From positions 124,001-188,000 of the forward strand of contig NZ_CP048817.1 in assembly GCF_014171475.1 (NCBI RefSeq): 64,000 nt of DNA. Direction: 5' to 3'. The notes below the pieces were generated by a model that searched no databases, had not been told where the DNA came from, and was given only the letters and a program-made list of their open reading frames with translations. Made by a program: the position numbers and the translations under genes. Numbering within the stretch: position 1 is the first letter of the stretch; each line of letters starts with the position of its first letter. Below are positions 1-9,046 of the stretch, piece by piece. The DNA comes from Sphingomonas sp. So64.6b (GTDB taxonomy: Bacteria; Pseudomonadota; Alphaproteobacteria; Sphingomonadales; Sphingomonadaceae).

Positions 1-620
1 GCGAATATGGCTTTGCCGGCCGCGCCTTTGCCGCGCAGGGTTTCATCGCGGTGCTTCCCGATTACCGGCTGGTGCCCGGCGTGCGCTTCCCCGTGTTCGT
101 CCAGGACAGCGCGCTTGCGGTCAAATGGGTGCGCGACACTATCGCGCGCTATGGCGGCGATCCGAAACGGATCACTTTGTCCGGCCATTCGGCGGGCGCC
201 TATAATGCCGCGATGCTCGCGCTCGACCGGCACTGGCTGACCGATATCGGTGTCGATCCCGGCATCGTCCGCGCCGCCGCGCTGCTTGCCGGACCGTATG
301 ACTTCTACCCGTTCGAAAAGAAGCGCAGCATCGATGCGATGAGCCACTGGCCACGCCTGCTCGAAACGCAGCCGATCCAGTTCGCGCGCAAGGATGCGCC
401 GCCTTTATGGCTCGCCGCCGGCACCGCCGATGATGTCGTACGGCCCTATAATGCCGAACATCTCGCGAAACGGCTGAAAGAACTGGGCGCGCCGGTGACA
501 CTCCGGCTCTACCCCGGACAGAGTCACAATGATCTGGTAATGGGCCTGTCGAAACCGTTTCGGAGCCGCTCACCCACGCTCAAGGAAAGCAGCGATTTCC
601 TGAAAGCGAATTCGCACTGA
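1..620 (+). CDS. Alpha/beta-hydrolase (esterase-like), 5' end outside window
   Basis: The frame is open from base 3, so the N-terminus lies before the window; about 205 residues are visible. GHSAGAYNA near base 180 is a nucleophile elbow (Ser in GxSxG). An Asp in AGTADDVV near base 425 and a His in GQSHNDLV near base 525 complete the Ser-Asp-His order of the fold. The LPDYRLVP stretch ahead of the elbow is typical of carboxylesterases of the HSL/BD-FAE type. Substrate cannot be told; ester hydrolysis is inferred from the family. It converges with the next gene, 12 bases away. Confidence 0.85.
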   Translation, partial: EYGFAGRAFAAQGFIAVLPDYRLVPGVRFPVFVQDSALAVKWVRDTIARYGGDPKRITLSGHSAGAYNAAMLALDRHWLTDIGVDPGIVRAAALLAGPYDFYPFEKKRSIDAMSHWPRLLETQPIQFARKDAPPLWLAAGTADDVVRPYNAEHLAKRLKELGAPVTLRLYPGQSHNDLVMGLSKPFRSRSPTLKESSDFLKANSH

Positions 621-632
621 CGACTGGAGCGA

Positions 633-1826
633 TCAGGGCGCCAACGCAGCGAGCTTGCTCGCGTCAACCGCCGCGACCGCCTGTTTCAGCGTGGCGATAT
701 CGGTGACATTGCCCTCGGCGCTGACGAGGAAGCGGCTCGCGGCCATCGTCTCATATTTGCCGCGCTTCTCGGCGCTGTCCCATTTCTCGGTGACCATCGC
801 GCCGCCGACCATCTCGGTCTTTTCGTAACCGGTCGAGGTCTGCTTGTTCGACTGGACGTTCAGCGCACCGCCAAGCGTGGCAAGCGCGCCCAGCGCGGAC
901 ATATCGGCCACCGACAGGGTGAAATGCTGGTCGCCTGCACTATACTTGCCCTGCGCAGTGCTGGCGCCGATGCCGCTGGCGCCGCCGCTGGTCGATTCGG
1001 TATCGCCGCGCGCGAAACCGGCGATCGACGCGGGCAGCATCGCCTGCAACGCCGCCGCCGGCACCGCATCGGTCTTGCCGCTCGCCGCATTGGCCTGCAT
1101 CCGCGCGGTTGCAGCCTCCATCTTCTTGCCCGCCTCCTCGATCTTGCCGAGGTCGACACTGCCCATGCCCGGCACGTTGACCGTGCCACTTGTCGTCCCG
1201 GTGCTTGCGCTGATCAACGGCCGCGCGATCTGTGCCGACACTGCGCCGGCGATCGTGCCGACCACGATGAACACGACCACCGCCACGACCATGGTGATAA
1301 GAACATAGGGCACGGCCTTGTCGGCGGGGGCCTTCATCAGCTTCGGCAGGCCGATCCACAGTAGATAAAGGCTGTACAGGCCGAGCAGGCCGAGGATCAT
1401 GAGCGCCGGCAGGATCTGGAAGATACCGGCCAGCCAGCCCGCAGTGGCGCTGAACGCTGCGACCTTCATCGCGGACACCGGGTTCTTGGTCGCGCCGAAG
1501 CTCGGCGCGAGCGCATCGATGATCAGCGCCAGCACATAGGTGCTGCCCAGCGCCAATGCATATCCGATCACCGCCGTGGTCAGTGCGCTGGTGATCGACG
1601 GGCGATAGGTGATGCCATAGGCGCCATAGCCGAACACGAGTGATCCGATCAGCGCCGCCACCGGGCCGATCGCCGCGAGCGGCACCACCCAGCCGGTGAA
1701 GATGCCCTTGACCGTCATCGGTTCGCTGTCGATCCGGTCCCATTCGGCGGCGGGTGTCATCAACAGTCGCTTGATCCGGTCCACCATTCCCGTCGAACCA
1801 TTATCTTCTGGAAGCTGCGTCGCCAT
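633..1826 (-). CDS. Yip1-family membrane protein
   Basis: Product of 397 residues. It starts MATQLPEDNG; the frame stays open further upstream, but this ATG has an AGGGGA ribosome site and avoids running into hslV. Residues 20-190 hold several hydrophobic segments (GWVVPLAAIGPVAALIG, LILGLLGLYSLYLLWIGLP and others) in the layout of the Yip1/DUF1282 membrane domain, preceded by the amphipathic RIKRLLMTPAAEWDRID motif commonly seen before it. The C-terminal half is Ala/Gly-rich and soluble-looking. Role unknown; Yip1 proteins sit in the inner membrane. It is divergent from hslV with a 145-base spacer. Confidence 0.8.
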   Translation of the reverse strand: MATQLPEDNGSTGMVDRIKRLLMTPAAEWDRIDSEPMTVKGIFTGWVVPLAAIGPVAALIGSLVFGYGAYGITYRPSITSALTTAVIGYALALGSTYVLALIIDALAPSFGATKNPVSAMKVAAFSATAGWLAGIFQILPALMILGLLGLYSLYLLWIGLPKLMKAPADKAVPYVLITMVVAVVVFIVVGTIAGAVSAQIARPLISASTGTTSGTVNVPGMGSVDLGKIEEAGKKMEAATARMQANAASGKTDAVPAAALQAMLPASIAGFARGDTESTSGGASGIGASTAQGKYSAGDQHFTLSVADMSALGALATLGGALNVQSNKQTSTGYEKTEMVGGAMVTEKWDSAEKRGKYETMAASRFLVSAEGNVTDIATLKQAVAAVDASKLAALAP

Positions 1827-1971
1827 GGTCAATTCCCCTGTCGCATATGCGGATTTTCCCCATGCGGATGCTATCGGCATTTCCGCCGAAAGATAGGACC
1901 AAGGCGACATGCGCGCGTTCATTGCGTGTAGCCGATTGCGCGAAGGCCGCGTCCATCCCATATCCGCCGCC

Positions 1972-2520
1972 ATGAGCGATACCATGACGTGGCACGGCAC
2001 GACAATTCTCTCCGTGCGCCGAAACGGCAAAGTCGTCGTCGCGGGCGATGGCCAGGTCTCGATGGGTCAGACCGTGATGAAACCCAATGCGAAGAAGGTC
2101 CGCCGTCTCGGCGATGGATCAGTGATCGGCGGCTTTGCCGGCGCGACCGCCGATGCCTTCACCTTGTTCGAACGCCTCGAACGCAAACTCGAACAGCACC
2201 ACGGGCAATTGCTCCGTGCCGCGGTCGAGCTGGCCAAGGACTGGCGCACTGACAAATATCTGCGCAACCTGGAGGCGATGATGATCGTCGCCGACAAGGA
2301 AGTGACGCTGATCCTGACCGGCAATGGCGATGTGCTGGAGCCGGAGGCCGGGGTCGCGGCGATCGGGTCGGGCGGCAATTACGCCCTCGCCGCCGCTCGC
2401 GCGCTGGTCGATTACGAACAGGATGCCGAGACGATCTGCCGCAAGGCGATGGCGATTGCGGCTGAGGTCTGCGTTTACACTAATGACCGGCTGACGATTG
2501 AGACGTTGGAAACGGCCTGA
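1972..2520 (+). CDS. hslV: ATP-dependent protease subunit HslV
   Basis: Peptidase subunit of the HslUV (ClpYQ) cytoplasmic protease, 182 residues, the usual length. [17 protein letters not shown] gives a short propeptide before the catalytic Thr at residue 10, exposed after processing. [13 protein letters not shown] and the [14 protein letters not shown] segment are family hallmarks. An ATG 63 bases upstream is in frame but would add a non-family N-terminus, so the start at MSDTM is chosen; alphaproteobacterial HslV proteins begin this way. hslU follows after a 149-base gap occupied by an inverted repeat. Confidence 0.96.
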   Translation: MSDTMTWHGTTILSVRRNGKVVVAGDGQVSMGQTVMKPNAKKVRRLGDGSVIGGFAGATADAFTLFERLERKLEQHHGQLLRAAVELAKDWRTDKYLRNLEAMMIVADKEVTLILTGNGDVLEPEAGVAAIGSGGNYALAAARALVDYEQDAETICRKAMAIAAEVCVYTNDRLTIETLETA

Positions 2521-2525
2521 CTTTT

Positions 2526-2663
2526 CTCCCCTCCCTGAAAGGGAGGGGCCGGGGGTGGGTTGCGAGCAAAGCGAGCGTCCGCCCTAGTCCGAAGCGATAG
2601 CGGGGCATCGAGCCCCGCCATCGCTCACCCACCCCTTACCCCTCCCTTCCAGGGAGGGGGGAG
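2526..2663. repeat. Nested inverted repeat between hslV and hslU
   Basis: The arms CTCCCCTCCCTGAAAGGGAG (from 2526) and its imperfect complement ending at 2663 enclose GGGTGGGT/ACCCACCC and an inner GCGGGGCatcgaGCCCCGC stem near 2609-2626. Each arm is itself a small palindrome (CCCTCCCTgaaaGGGAGGGG). I recognise the type as a dispersed intergenic repeat common in sphingomonads. In an RNA it would form a long branched hairpin inside the hslVU transcript. Confidence 0.75.
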
Positions 2664-2669
2664 TTTAGA

Positions 2670-3965
2670 ATGAACGACGCACTCACCCCCAAAGCCATTG
2701 TCGCCGCACTCGACGAGCACATCATCGGCCAGCGCGACGCCAAGCGCGCGGTTGCGGTCGCGCTGCGCAATCGCTGGCGCCGTCAGCGCCTCGGCGCCGA
2801 TCTGCGCGATGAGGTATCCCCGAAGAACATTCTGATGATCGGCCCGACCGGCTGCGGCAAGACCGAGATCAGCCGCCGTCTCGCCAAGCTTGCCGACGCG
2901 CCGTTCATCAAGGTCGAGGCGACCAAGTTCACCGAGGTCGGCTATGTCGGCCGCGACGTCGAGCAGATCGCGCGCGACCTGGTCGAGGAAGCGGTGCGCC
3001 TGGAAAAGGAACGTCGCCGTGTCGCGGTCAAGGACAAGGCCGAAGAAGCGGCGATGATCCGCCTGCTCGACGCGCTGACCGGCAAAGGCGCGAGCGAGGC
3101 GACGCGCGAGGCGTTTCGCCAGCGCATGGCCGACGGGCATCTCGACAATACCGAGATCGAGATCGAACTCGAAGCGCAAACGCAGATGCCGTTCGAAGTG
3201 CCCGGCCAGATGGGCATGATCAATTTGAGCGAGATGATGGGCAAGGCGTTGGGCGGCAATCAGCTCAAGCGCCGCAAGCTTACCGTGCCCAATGCATGGG
3301 AGAAACTGGTCGAGGAAGAGGCCGACAAAAGGCTCGACCAGGAGGAGGTCAGCCGCACCGCGCTGGCCGATGCCGAGGCGAACGGCATCGTCTTCCTCGA
3401 TGAGATCGACAAGATCGCGGTCAGCGAACAACGCGGCGGGGCGAGCGTCAGCCGCGAGGGCGTACAGCGCGACCTGTTGCCGCTGATCGAGGGCACGACC
3501 GTCGCGACCAAATATGGGCCGATGAAGACCGACCATATCCTGTTCATCGCCAGCGGCGCTTTTCATGTCGCCAAGCCGAGCGACCTGCTGCCCGAACTGC
3601 AGGGCCGTTTGCCGATCCGGGTCGAACTGAAAGCGTTGACCGAGGCGGATTTCGTCGCGATCCTGAGCGACACCAAGGCGTCGCTGCCGCAGCAATATAA
3701 GGCGCTGATCGCGACCGAGGGCGTGACCGTCAACTTCACCGAAGACGGCATCGCCGCCGTCGCCAAGATCGCGGCGGAAGTGAATGGCGAGATCGAGAAT
3801 ATCGGTGCGCGCCGGCTGCAGACGGTGATGGAGAAATTGCTTGAGGAAGTGAGCTTCACCGCCGAGGACCGCAGCGGCGAGACGGTGGTGGTCAATGCCG
3901 CTTATGTCGAAAGCCAGTTGGCGAGCATTGCGCGCAATACGGATCTGTCGCGGTTCGTGCTGTAG
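2670..3965 (+). CDS. hslU: ATP-dependent protease ATPase subunit HslU
   Basis: AAA+ unfoldase of HslUV, 431 residues. It unfolds substrates and feeds them to HslV. Walker A GPTGCGKT lies at residues 58-65, Walker B IVFLDEID near residue 240, followed by the I-domain-flanking region and the Arg-finger segment [12 protein letters not shown]. The C-terminus ends DLSRFVL, matching the conserved tail that inserts into HslV pockets. The start ATG follows GGGGGGAG within the repeat arm, so the repeat itself supplies the ribosome site. Confidence 0.97.
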   Translation: MNDALTPKAIVAALDEHIIGQRDAKRAVAVALRNRWRRQRLGADLRDEVSPKNILMIGPTGCGKTEISRRLAKLADAPFIKVEATKFTEVGYVGRDVEQIARDLVEEAVRLEKERRRVAVKDKAEEAAMIRLLDALTGKGASEATREAFRQRMADGHLDNTEIEIELEAQTQMPFEVPGQMGMINLSEMMGKALGGNQLKRRKLTVPNAWEKLVEEEADKRLDQEEVSRTALADAEANGIVFLDEIDKIAVSEQRGGASVSREGVQRDLLPLIEGTTVATKYGPMKTDHILFIASGAFHVAKPSDLLPELQGRLPIRVELKALTEADFVAILSDTKASLPQQYKALIATEGVTVNFTEDGIAAVAKIAAEVNGEIENIGARRLQTVMEKLLEEVSFTAEDRSGETVVVNAAYVESQLASIARNTDLSRFVL

Positions 3966-4007
3966 CAGCGAGCCAATTTGACGTCGCCGTTTTCCGCGCT
4001 GACCCCA

Positions 4008-4100
4008 CCCCGTTCGCGCTGAGCCTGTCGAAGGGCCGTTCTTCTTTCTCCCGGCGGGCAAGAAAAGAACGGTGCTTCGACAAGCTCAGCACGAACGGGG
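4008..4100. repeat. Long hairpin repeat after hslU
   Basis: Two arms of about 40 bases, CCCCGTTCGCGCTGAGCC... and its near-complement ending GCTCAGCACGAACGGGG, face each other around a short CCGGCGGGC loop. The motif with CTGAGC-TGTCGAAG is a repeat family I associate with sphingomonad intergenic regions. It sits just past the hslU stop and ahead of the oligopeptidase gene, so it may act as a transcription boundary. Confidence 0.75.
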
Positions 4101-4183
4101 AGGGGATAGTTCCTGGGAAGTCACCCTTCCGCTTTCCCGATCCCCGCGCTAGCCTCCCGCCAAATCCGTATCGGGAGTCGTTC

Positions 4184-6316
4184 GTGAAGCATCCATTCGT
4201 CGCGCTGAGCCTGGCAGTTGCCCTCACGTCTCCCGCCGTCGCGCAGGATGCACCCAAGCCCCCGATTGCCGCGAAAAAGCCCCATGAGATCAAGGCCCCG
4301 TTCGGCGCGACCCGCCAGGACGACTATTATTGGCTGCGCGACGACACGCGCAAGAATCCCGATATGCTGGCCTATCTTGCGGCCGAGAACAGCTATGCCG
4401 ACACGGTCCTCGCGCCCACCAAAAAGCTGCAGGACACGCTCTACAATGAGGTCGTCGGGCGCATCAAACAGGATGACAGTACGGTCCCCTATCTGAAGAA
4501 CGGCTATTATTATTACACGCGCTTCGAAACCGGCGCGGATTATCCGGTCGTCGCGCGGCGCAAGGGCAGTATGCAGGCGCCGGAGGAAATGCTGCTCGAC
4601 CAGCCCAAACTCGCCGCCGGCAAAGGGTTTTTCCAGGCCGCGTCGCAGACCGTCAGCCCAGACAACAAATTGCTCGCCTGGGCCGAGGATACCGTCGGCC
4701 GGCGTCAATATGTGCTCAAGGTGAAGGATATCGCAACTGGCGCGATGCATGCCGATCTCGTGCCCAATGTCGAACCCAATCTGGTCTGGGGCGACGACAA
4801 CAGGACGATCTACTATGTCGAAAAGGACCCGGTCACCCTGCTCAGCAAGCGGGTCAAGGCACATGTGCTGGGTACGCCCGCGTCGGCCGATACGCTGGTC
4901 TATGAGGAGAAGGATGACAGCTTCTATATGGGGCTAAGCCGTACCAGCGACGACAAATATATCTGTATCCAGTTGCAAAGCACGGTCAGCAATGAACAGC
5001 GTTGCACGCCAGCCAATACAATGGGTGCCAAAACGCCCGGTGAATTCGGCATTGTCGCGCCACGCGAGCGCGAGTTCCGCTACGATGCCGACCATATCGG
5101 CACGCGCTGGATCGTCAGGACCGACTGGAACGCCCCCAATTACAAGCTGATGGTTGCGGACGATTCGAAAGCGAAGCTGGGCCGTGCCGGCTGGACCGAT
5201 CTGGTGCCGGTCGACGCCGATGTCTTCATCGAGAATTTCAAGCCGTTCGACGGCTTCATCGCGATTGAGGAGCGTTCGGGCGGCAATAAAAGGCTTCGCC
5301 TGTTACCCGCCAAGGGCAAGAGCAGCTTCGTCCAGTCCGACGAGCCGGCCTATGTCATGTCGATCGGAGTCAATGAGGAGCCCGCATCCCCCTGGCTGCG
5401 CTATAGCTATGGCTCGCTGACCACGCCGGGCACGACCTATGAGGTCAATGCCGCGACTGGCGAACGCCGCGTGCTCAAGGTTCAGCCGGTGCCCGGATAC
5501 GACGCCAGCCAATATGTCACCGAACGTGTCTGGGCGCCGGCGCGTGACGGCACGAAGATCCCTGTCTCGCTGGTCTACAAAAAGGGCTTCAAGAAGGACG
5601 GCAAGGGCGCGCTGCTGCAATATGCCTATGGCAGTTATGGCGCATCGTCGGATCCCTCTTTCTCAGCCTCCTGGCCGAGCCTGCTCGATCGCGGCATGGT
5701 CTATGCCATCGCGCATATCCGCGGCGGTCAGGAAATGGGCCGCAAATGGTATGACGACGGCCATTTGATGAACAAGAAGAACAGCTTCACCGACTTTGTC
5801 GACGTGACGCGCTATCTCGTCGCCAATGGTTATGCGGCGAAAGACCGGGTCGCGGCGCTTGGTGGTAGCGCGGGCGGCCTGCTGATGGGCGGGATCGCCA
5901 ATATCGCGCCGCAGGATTACCGCGTGATCATCGCGCAAGTGCCGTTCGTCGATGTCGTGACGACGATGCTCGACGCCACCATCCCGCTGACCACCAACGA
6001 ATATGACGAATGGGGCAACCCGGCGGGCAAACCGGCCTATGATTATATGCTGAGCTATTCGCCCTATGATCAGGTCAGCGCGCAGGCCTATCCCGCATTG
6101 TTCGTCAGCACCGGCCTGTGGGATTCGCAGGTGCAATATTACGAGCCGGCGAAATGGGTCGCCAAGTTGCGCGCGACATCGACCGGCACATCGCCATTGG
6201 TGTTCCGCATCAACATGGAAGCCGGCCATGGCGGCAAATCGGGTCGCTTCCAGCGCTTCCACCAGTCAGCCGAATATACCGCGTTCATGCTCACCGAATT
6301 GGGCGTGGCGCCTTAA
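4184..6316 (+). CDS. ptrB: Oligopeptidase B-type S9 peptidase, secreted
   Basis: 710-residue serine peptidase. A signal peptide (MKHPFVALSLAVALTSPAVA) points to the periplasm, unlike the cytosolic enterobacterial enzyme. Residues 30-420 form the N-terminal beta-propeller (HEIKAPFGATRQDDYYWLRD start). The catalytic domain has GGSAGGLLMG (Ser about 562), LWDSQVQYYEPAKW (Asp about 646) and EAGHGGKSGRF (His about 681), all oligopeptidase B hallmarks; the family cleaves oligopeptides after basic residues. The start is GTG at 4184, preceded by GGGAG. A repeat hairpin lies upstream. Confidence 0.9.
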   Translation: MKHPFVALSLAVALTSPAVAQDAPKPPIAAKKPHEIKAPFGATRQDDYYWLRDDTRKNPDMLAYLAAENSYADTVLAPTKKLQDTLYNEVVGRIKQDDSTVPYLKNGYYYYTRFETGADYPVVARRKGSMQAPEEMLLDQPKLAAGKGFFQAASQTVSPDNKLLAWAEDTVGRRQYVLKVKDIATGAMHADLVPNVEPNLVWGDDNRTIYYVEKDPVTLLSKRVKAHVLGTPASADTLVYEEKDDSFYMGLSRTSDDKYICIQLQSTVSNEQRCTPANTMGAKTPGEFGIVAPREREFRYDADHIGTRWIVRTDWNAPNYKLMVADDSKAKLGRAGWTDLVPVDADVFIENFKPFDGFIAIEERSGGNKRLRLLPAKGKSSFVQSDEPAYVMSIGVNEEPASPWLRYSYGSLTTPGTTYEVNAATGERRVLKVQPVPGYDASQYVTERVWAPARDGTKIPVSLVYKKGFKKDGKGALLQYAYGSYGASSDPSFSASWPSLLDRGMVYAIAHIRGGQEMGRKWYDDGHLMNKKNSFTDFVDVTRYLVANGYAAKDRVAALGGSAGGLLMGGIANIAPQDYRVIIAQVPFVDVVTTMLDATIPLTTNEYDEWGNPAGKPAYDYMLSYSPYDQVSAQAYPALFVSTGLWDSQVQYYEPAKWVAKLRATSTGTSPLVFRINMEAGHGGKSGRFQRFHQSAEYTAFMLTELGVAP

Positions 6317-6330
6317 GCAGTCTTGAAGGC

Positions 6331-6720
6331 CTAGCTCTTCGGCTTCTCGTAAGGCACGAAATCACCCAGCCGGCATGATCCACCGCGAAAGCCGGCGCTG
6401 CGGTCGATCGTCTCGAAAATGTCGCCCTTGCAGACTTGGCTGCCATAGATTTTGAACACCGGAATGCGGTCCGAACTCAGCCCGGGGCAGGCCTCGGGCA
6501 AGGTATTGACCCAGATCCGCCGGCCGGATTCGCGATAGAGCAACGTCCGGTCGCCGATGATCTGCGGATTGGTCCGCCGGAAATCGTCGAGGCAGCGTTG
6601 TGGTGGCCCGGCGACACGGCCCTCCAGCGCGCGCGCCAGTTCGGCATCGCTCGCGGCGGTGCTGTCGGCAGTGGTGGCGCAGGCGACCAGCGCCAGCGGG
6701 GCGAGCAACATAATACGCAC
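6331..6720 (-). CDS. Small lipoprotein, DUF6491-like
   Basis: 129 residues from a GTG start at 6720 (GGAG eight bases upstream); an ATG three codons in is the alternative. The N-terminus MRIMLLAPLALVACATT carries a lipobox (LVAC), so it should be a lipid-anchored periplasmic protein. Four further Cys (RCLDD, EACPGL, SQVCKG, GSCRLG) could form two disulfides. The pattern CL-D...LLYRESGRRIWVN...CPGL...CRLGDF resembles DUF6491. Function unknown. It converges with the peptidase gene and lies downstream of gloB. Confidence 0.75.
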   Translation of the reverse strand: MRIMLLAPLALVACATTADSTAASDAELARALEGRVAGPPQRCLDDFRRTNPQIIGDRTLLYRESGRRIWVNTLPEACPGLSSDRIPVFKIYGSQVCKGDIFETIDRSAGFRGGSCRLGDFVPYEKPKS

Positions 6721-6766
6721 AAGCGTTCTCCGTGATCCATGCCCCCCGCTCAGGCTTGTAGCAGGA

Positions 6767-7501
6767 TCAGCCGCGGAACGCATCCTTGGCCGCGCGCCGC
6801 TCGGCCAGTTCCGCTGCGGATGAAGCGCGCAAGAACGGGTTGGTCGCCAGTTCCAGGGCGATCGTCGTCGGCACGGTTGGTTCGCTCGCGCCGCGCGCCG
6901 CATCGACCGTCGCCATGCGGTCGACGATCGCCGCATTGCCGGGTTCGGCAACGCGCGCATAGCGGCCGTTCGCCTGGGTATATTCGTGCGCGCAATAGAC
7001 GATCGTTTCGGGCGGCAGCTTGGCGAGGCGCTGCATATTGGCGAACATCTGTCCCGCATCGCCCTCGAATAACCGGCCGCAGCCCATTGCGAACAAGGTG
7101 TCGCCGGTGAAGACGAGGTCGTCTTCGGGCAGATGGAAGGTGATGTGTCCGGCGGTATGTCCGGGCGTCTCCATCACCGTCGCGACATGCGCGCCGAGCG
7201 CGACCGTATCGCCTTCACCGACCGCGACATCCAGCGTGGGGATCCGTGCCGCCTCGGCCGCTGGGCCGGTCACCACCGCGCCATGCGCTTCCTTGATCGC
7301 AGCGTTGCCGCCGGTATGATCGGGGTGCCAGTGCGTGTTCCAGATCTGCCCGATCCGCCACCCGCGCTTGTCCGCCTCGGCCAGCACCGGTGCGGCATCG
7401 GCCGGATCGACCACCATCGTCTCGCCCGATGTCTGATCATGGACCAGCCAGATATAATTGTCGCTCAGCGCCGGGATGCGCACGATCTCAAGGTCAGTCA
7501 T
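6767..7501 (-). CDS. gloB: Hydroxyacylglutathione hydrolase (glyoxalase II)
   Basis: 244-residue metallo-beta-lactamase-fold enzyme that hydrolyses S-lactoylglutathione to lactate and glutathione, the second step of methylglyoxal detoxification. The metal motif THWHPDHTGGN lies at residues 56-66. Further ligand regions are ETPGHTAGH, FTGDTLFAMGCGRLFEG and YCAHEYT, in family order. Its ATG overlaps the stop of the preceding oxidoreductase gene (ATGA), so translation is probably coupled. It forms a three-gene leftward cluster with gloA. Confidence 0.95.
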   Translation of the reverse strand: MTDLEIVRIPALSDNYIWLVHDQTSGETMVVDPADAAPVLAEADKRGWRIGQIWNTHWHPDHTGGNAAIKEAHGAVVTGPAAEAARIPTLDVAVGEGDTVALGAHVATVMETPGHTAGHITFHLPEDDLVFTGDTLFAMGCGRLFEGDAGQMFANMQRLAKLPPETIVYCAHEYTQANGRYARVAEPGNAAIVDRMATVDAARGASEPTVPTTIALELATNPFLRASSAAELAERRAAKDAFRG

Positions 7502-8553
7502 GACTCACTCCGAAAGTTAAGTGCCGCATTGCCGAGGCGGGTTGTGACATCGGCGGCGGGTTCGGCGCGTGCCCGCGCCACGCCACCGCCTGCCCAAAGC
7601 GGCGAGAAATCGCCGCGCCCCTCGCGCTCCGCTTTGGCGCGAAGCGGCGCGAGTGCGGCGCTGGCATAGGGGAAAGGCGGCGCGGCCGGGTTGATCGGGC
7701 CAAGCGCGTCGATCAGCCGGTTGCGCAGGCCCCGCGCAATGCCGCCAGTGAACAAATTGGTCGCGACCAGATCGTCCGCGCTGCCAGTCCCCAGCCGCCG
7801 CCGATGCACTGCGCTGGTCCATGTCTCGGGCGTGAGCAGATAGGCGGTGCCGGCCTGCACCGCCGCCGCGCCATGAGCCATTGCCGCCGACACGCTCGCC
7901 GCGTCGGCGATTCCGCCTGCGGCGATCACCCGCACATCAATCGCCGAAACGACCTGCGGCAGAAGCTCGTCGAGCGGCACGGAGCGATAGTCATCGAGGA
8001 AATGGCCGGCATGGCCACCCGCTTCTACACCTTGCACGATCACGGCATCGCAACCGTGTCCGGCCAAATGGCGCGCTTCGGCCAAGGTCGTCGCATTGCC
8101 GAAGATCAGTGCGCCCGTCGCGCGAACGCGTGCGAGCAGATCCTGGTCGGGCAGCCCGAAGTGGAAACTGACGATCTCCGGCCGCGCCCAGTCAAGCGCC
8201 TCCGCCATGGCCAGGTCGAACGGCCGGCGCAGCGGCGGCGAGCCGGTCGGCGGATCGACGCCCTCTTCGGCATAAAAGGGAACGAGCGCGCTGCGCCAGG
8301 CCGTTTCGTCCGGCTGGGCCCCAAGCGTGTGACAGAAGAAATTGAGGTTGAGCGGCCCGGCAACCGCGGCGCGGATCGCGGTCACCTCGGCGACCATCGC
8401 CGTGGCATCGAGCACCGCGCAGGCCAGCGACCCGACACCGCCCGAACCGATCGTCGCGATAGCCAACTCGCGTCCCGCGAAATTGGCCATCGGCGCCTGG
8501 ACGATGGGCAGCCGCGCGCCGGTCAGTTTTAGGAAACCGGCGGCGGCCATCAT
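7498..8553 (-). CDS. Nitronate monooxygenase-like flavoprotein
   Basis: 351-residue TIM-barrel FMN oxidoreductase. LPIVQAPMANFAGRELAIA at the N-terminus, SFHFGLPDQDLLARV, VQGVEAGGHAGHF and VIAAGGIADAASVSAAMAHGAAAVQAGTAYL are the standard motifs of the nitronate monooxygenase / 2-nitropropane dioxygenase family, including the His of AGGHAGH. Two adjacent ATGs (8553, 8550) exist; AGGA spacing slightly favours the second. It lies four bases after gloA and overlaps gloB, suggesting a shared transcript. The physiological substrate is unknown; NAD(P)H:quinone reductase relatives share the motifs. Confidence 0.87.
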   Translation of the reverse strand: MMAAAGFLKLTGARLPIVQAPMANFAGRELAIATIGSGGVGSLACAVLDATAMVAEVTAIRAAVAGPLNLNFFCHTLGAQPDETAWRSALVPFYAEEGVDPPTGSPPLRRPFDLAMAEALDWARPEIVSFHFGLPDQDLLARVRATGALIFGNATTLAEARHLAGHGCDAVIVQGVEAGGHAGHFLDDYRSVPLDELLPQVVSAIDVRVIAAGGIADAASVSAAMAHGAAAVQAGTAYLLTPETWTSAVHRRRLGTGSADDLVATNLFTGGIARGLRNRLIDALGPINPAAPPFPYASAALAPLRAKAEREGRGDFSPLWAGGGVARARAEPAADVTTRLGNAALNFRSES

Positions 8554-8557
8554 GATC

Positions 8558-8971
8558 CTACCACTCGCCCGTATTGGGCATCGATGCCCAGGGTTCGGCC
8601 GGCGGCAATACGCCATCCTGCAACAGCTCGACCGAGATATTGTCGGGGCTGCGCACGAACGCCATATGCCCGTCGCGCGGCGGGCGATTGATCGTCACCC
8701 CGGCGTCTTTCAGTCGCTGGCACGTTTCGTAGATATTGTCGACGCGATAGGCGAGGTGGCCGAAATTGCGTCCGCCGGAATATTCTTCCGGATCCCAGTT
8801 ATGCGTCAGTTCGACCTGCGCATCCTCGTCGCCGGGTGCGGCGAGGAAAATCAGCGTGAAGCGGCCCTTCTCGCTGTCCATCCGCCGCACTTCCTTCAGC
8901 CCGATCAACTCGAAGAATTTTATCGTCGCGTCTGGATCGGTCACGCGGATCATCGTGTGGAGATATTTCAT
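8558..8971 (-). CDS. gloA: Lactoylglutathione lyase (glyoxalase I)
   Basis: 137-residue VOC-fold metalloenzyme that converts the methylglyoxal-glutathione hemithioacetal to S-lactoylglutathione. His5 (LHTMIRV), Glu54 (QVELTHNW), His72 (FGHLAYRV) and Glu115 (ISVELLQ) match the four metal ligands of GloA in order and spacing. It is the first gene of the gloA / flavin oxidoreductase / gloB cluster, so both glyoxalase steps are encoded together with an oxidoreductase between them. The next gene upstream ends past 9047 on the same strand. Confidence 0.94.
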   Translation of the reverse strand: MKYLHTMIRVTDPDATIKFFELIGLKEVRRMDSEKGRFTLIFLAAPGDEDAQVELTHNWDPEEYSGGRNFGHLAYRVDNIYETCQRLKDAGVTINRPPRDGHMAFVRSPDNISVELLQDGVLPPAEPWASMPNTGEW

Positions 8972-9046
8972 CGCAGGACCTCTTGCTGGCGTCGCGCCTC
9001 AGATAGGGGTTCGTGTCACGTCTCGCCAGCACCCAGGCTTCGAAAA

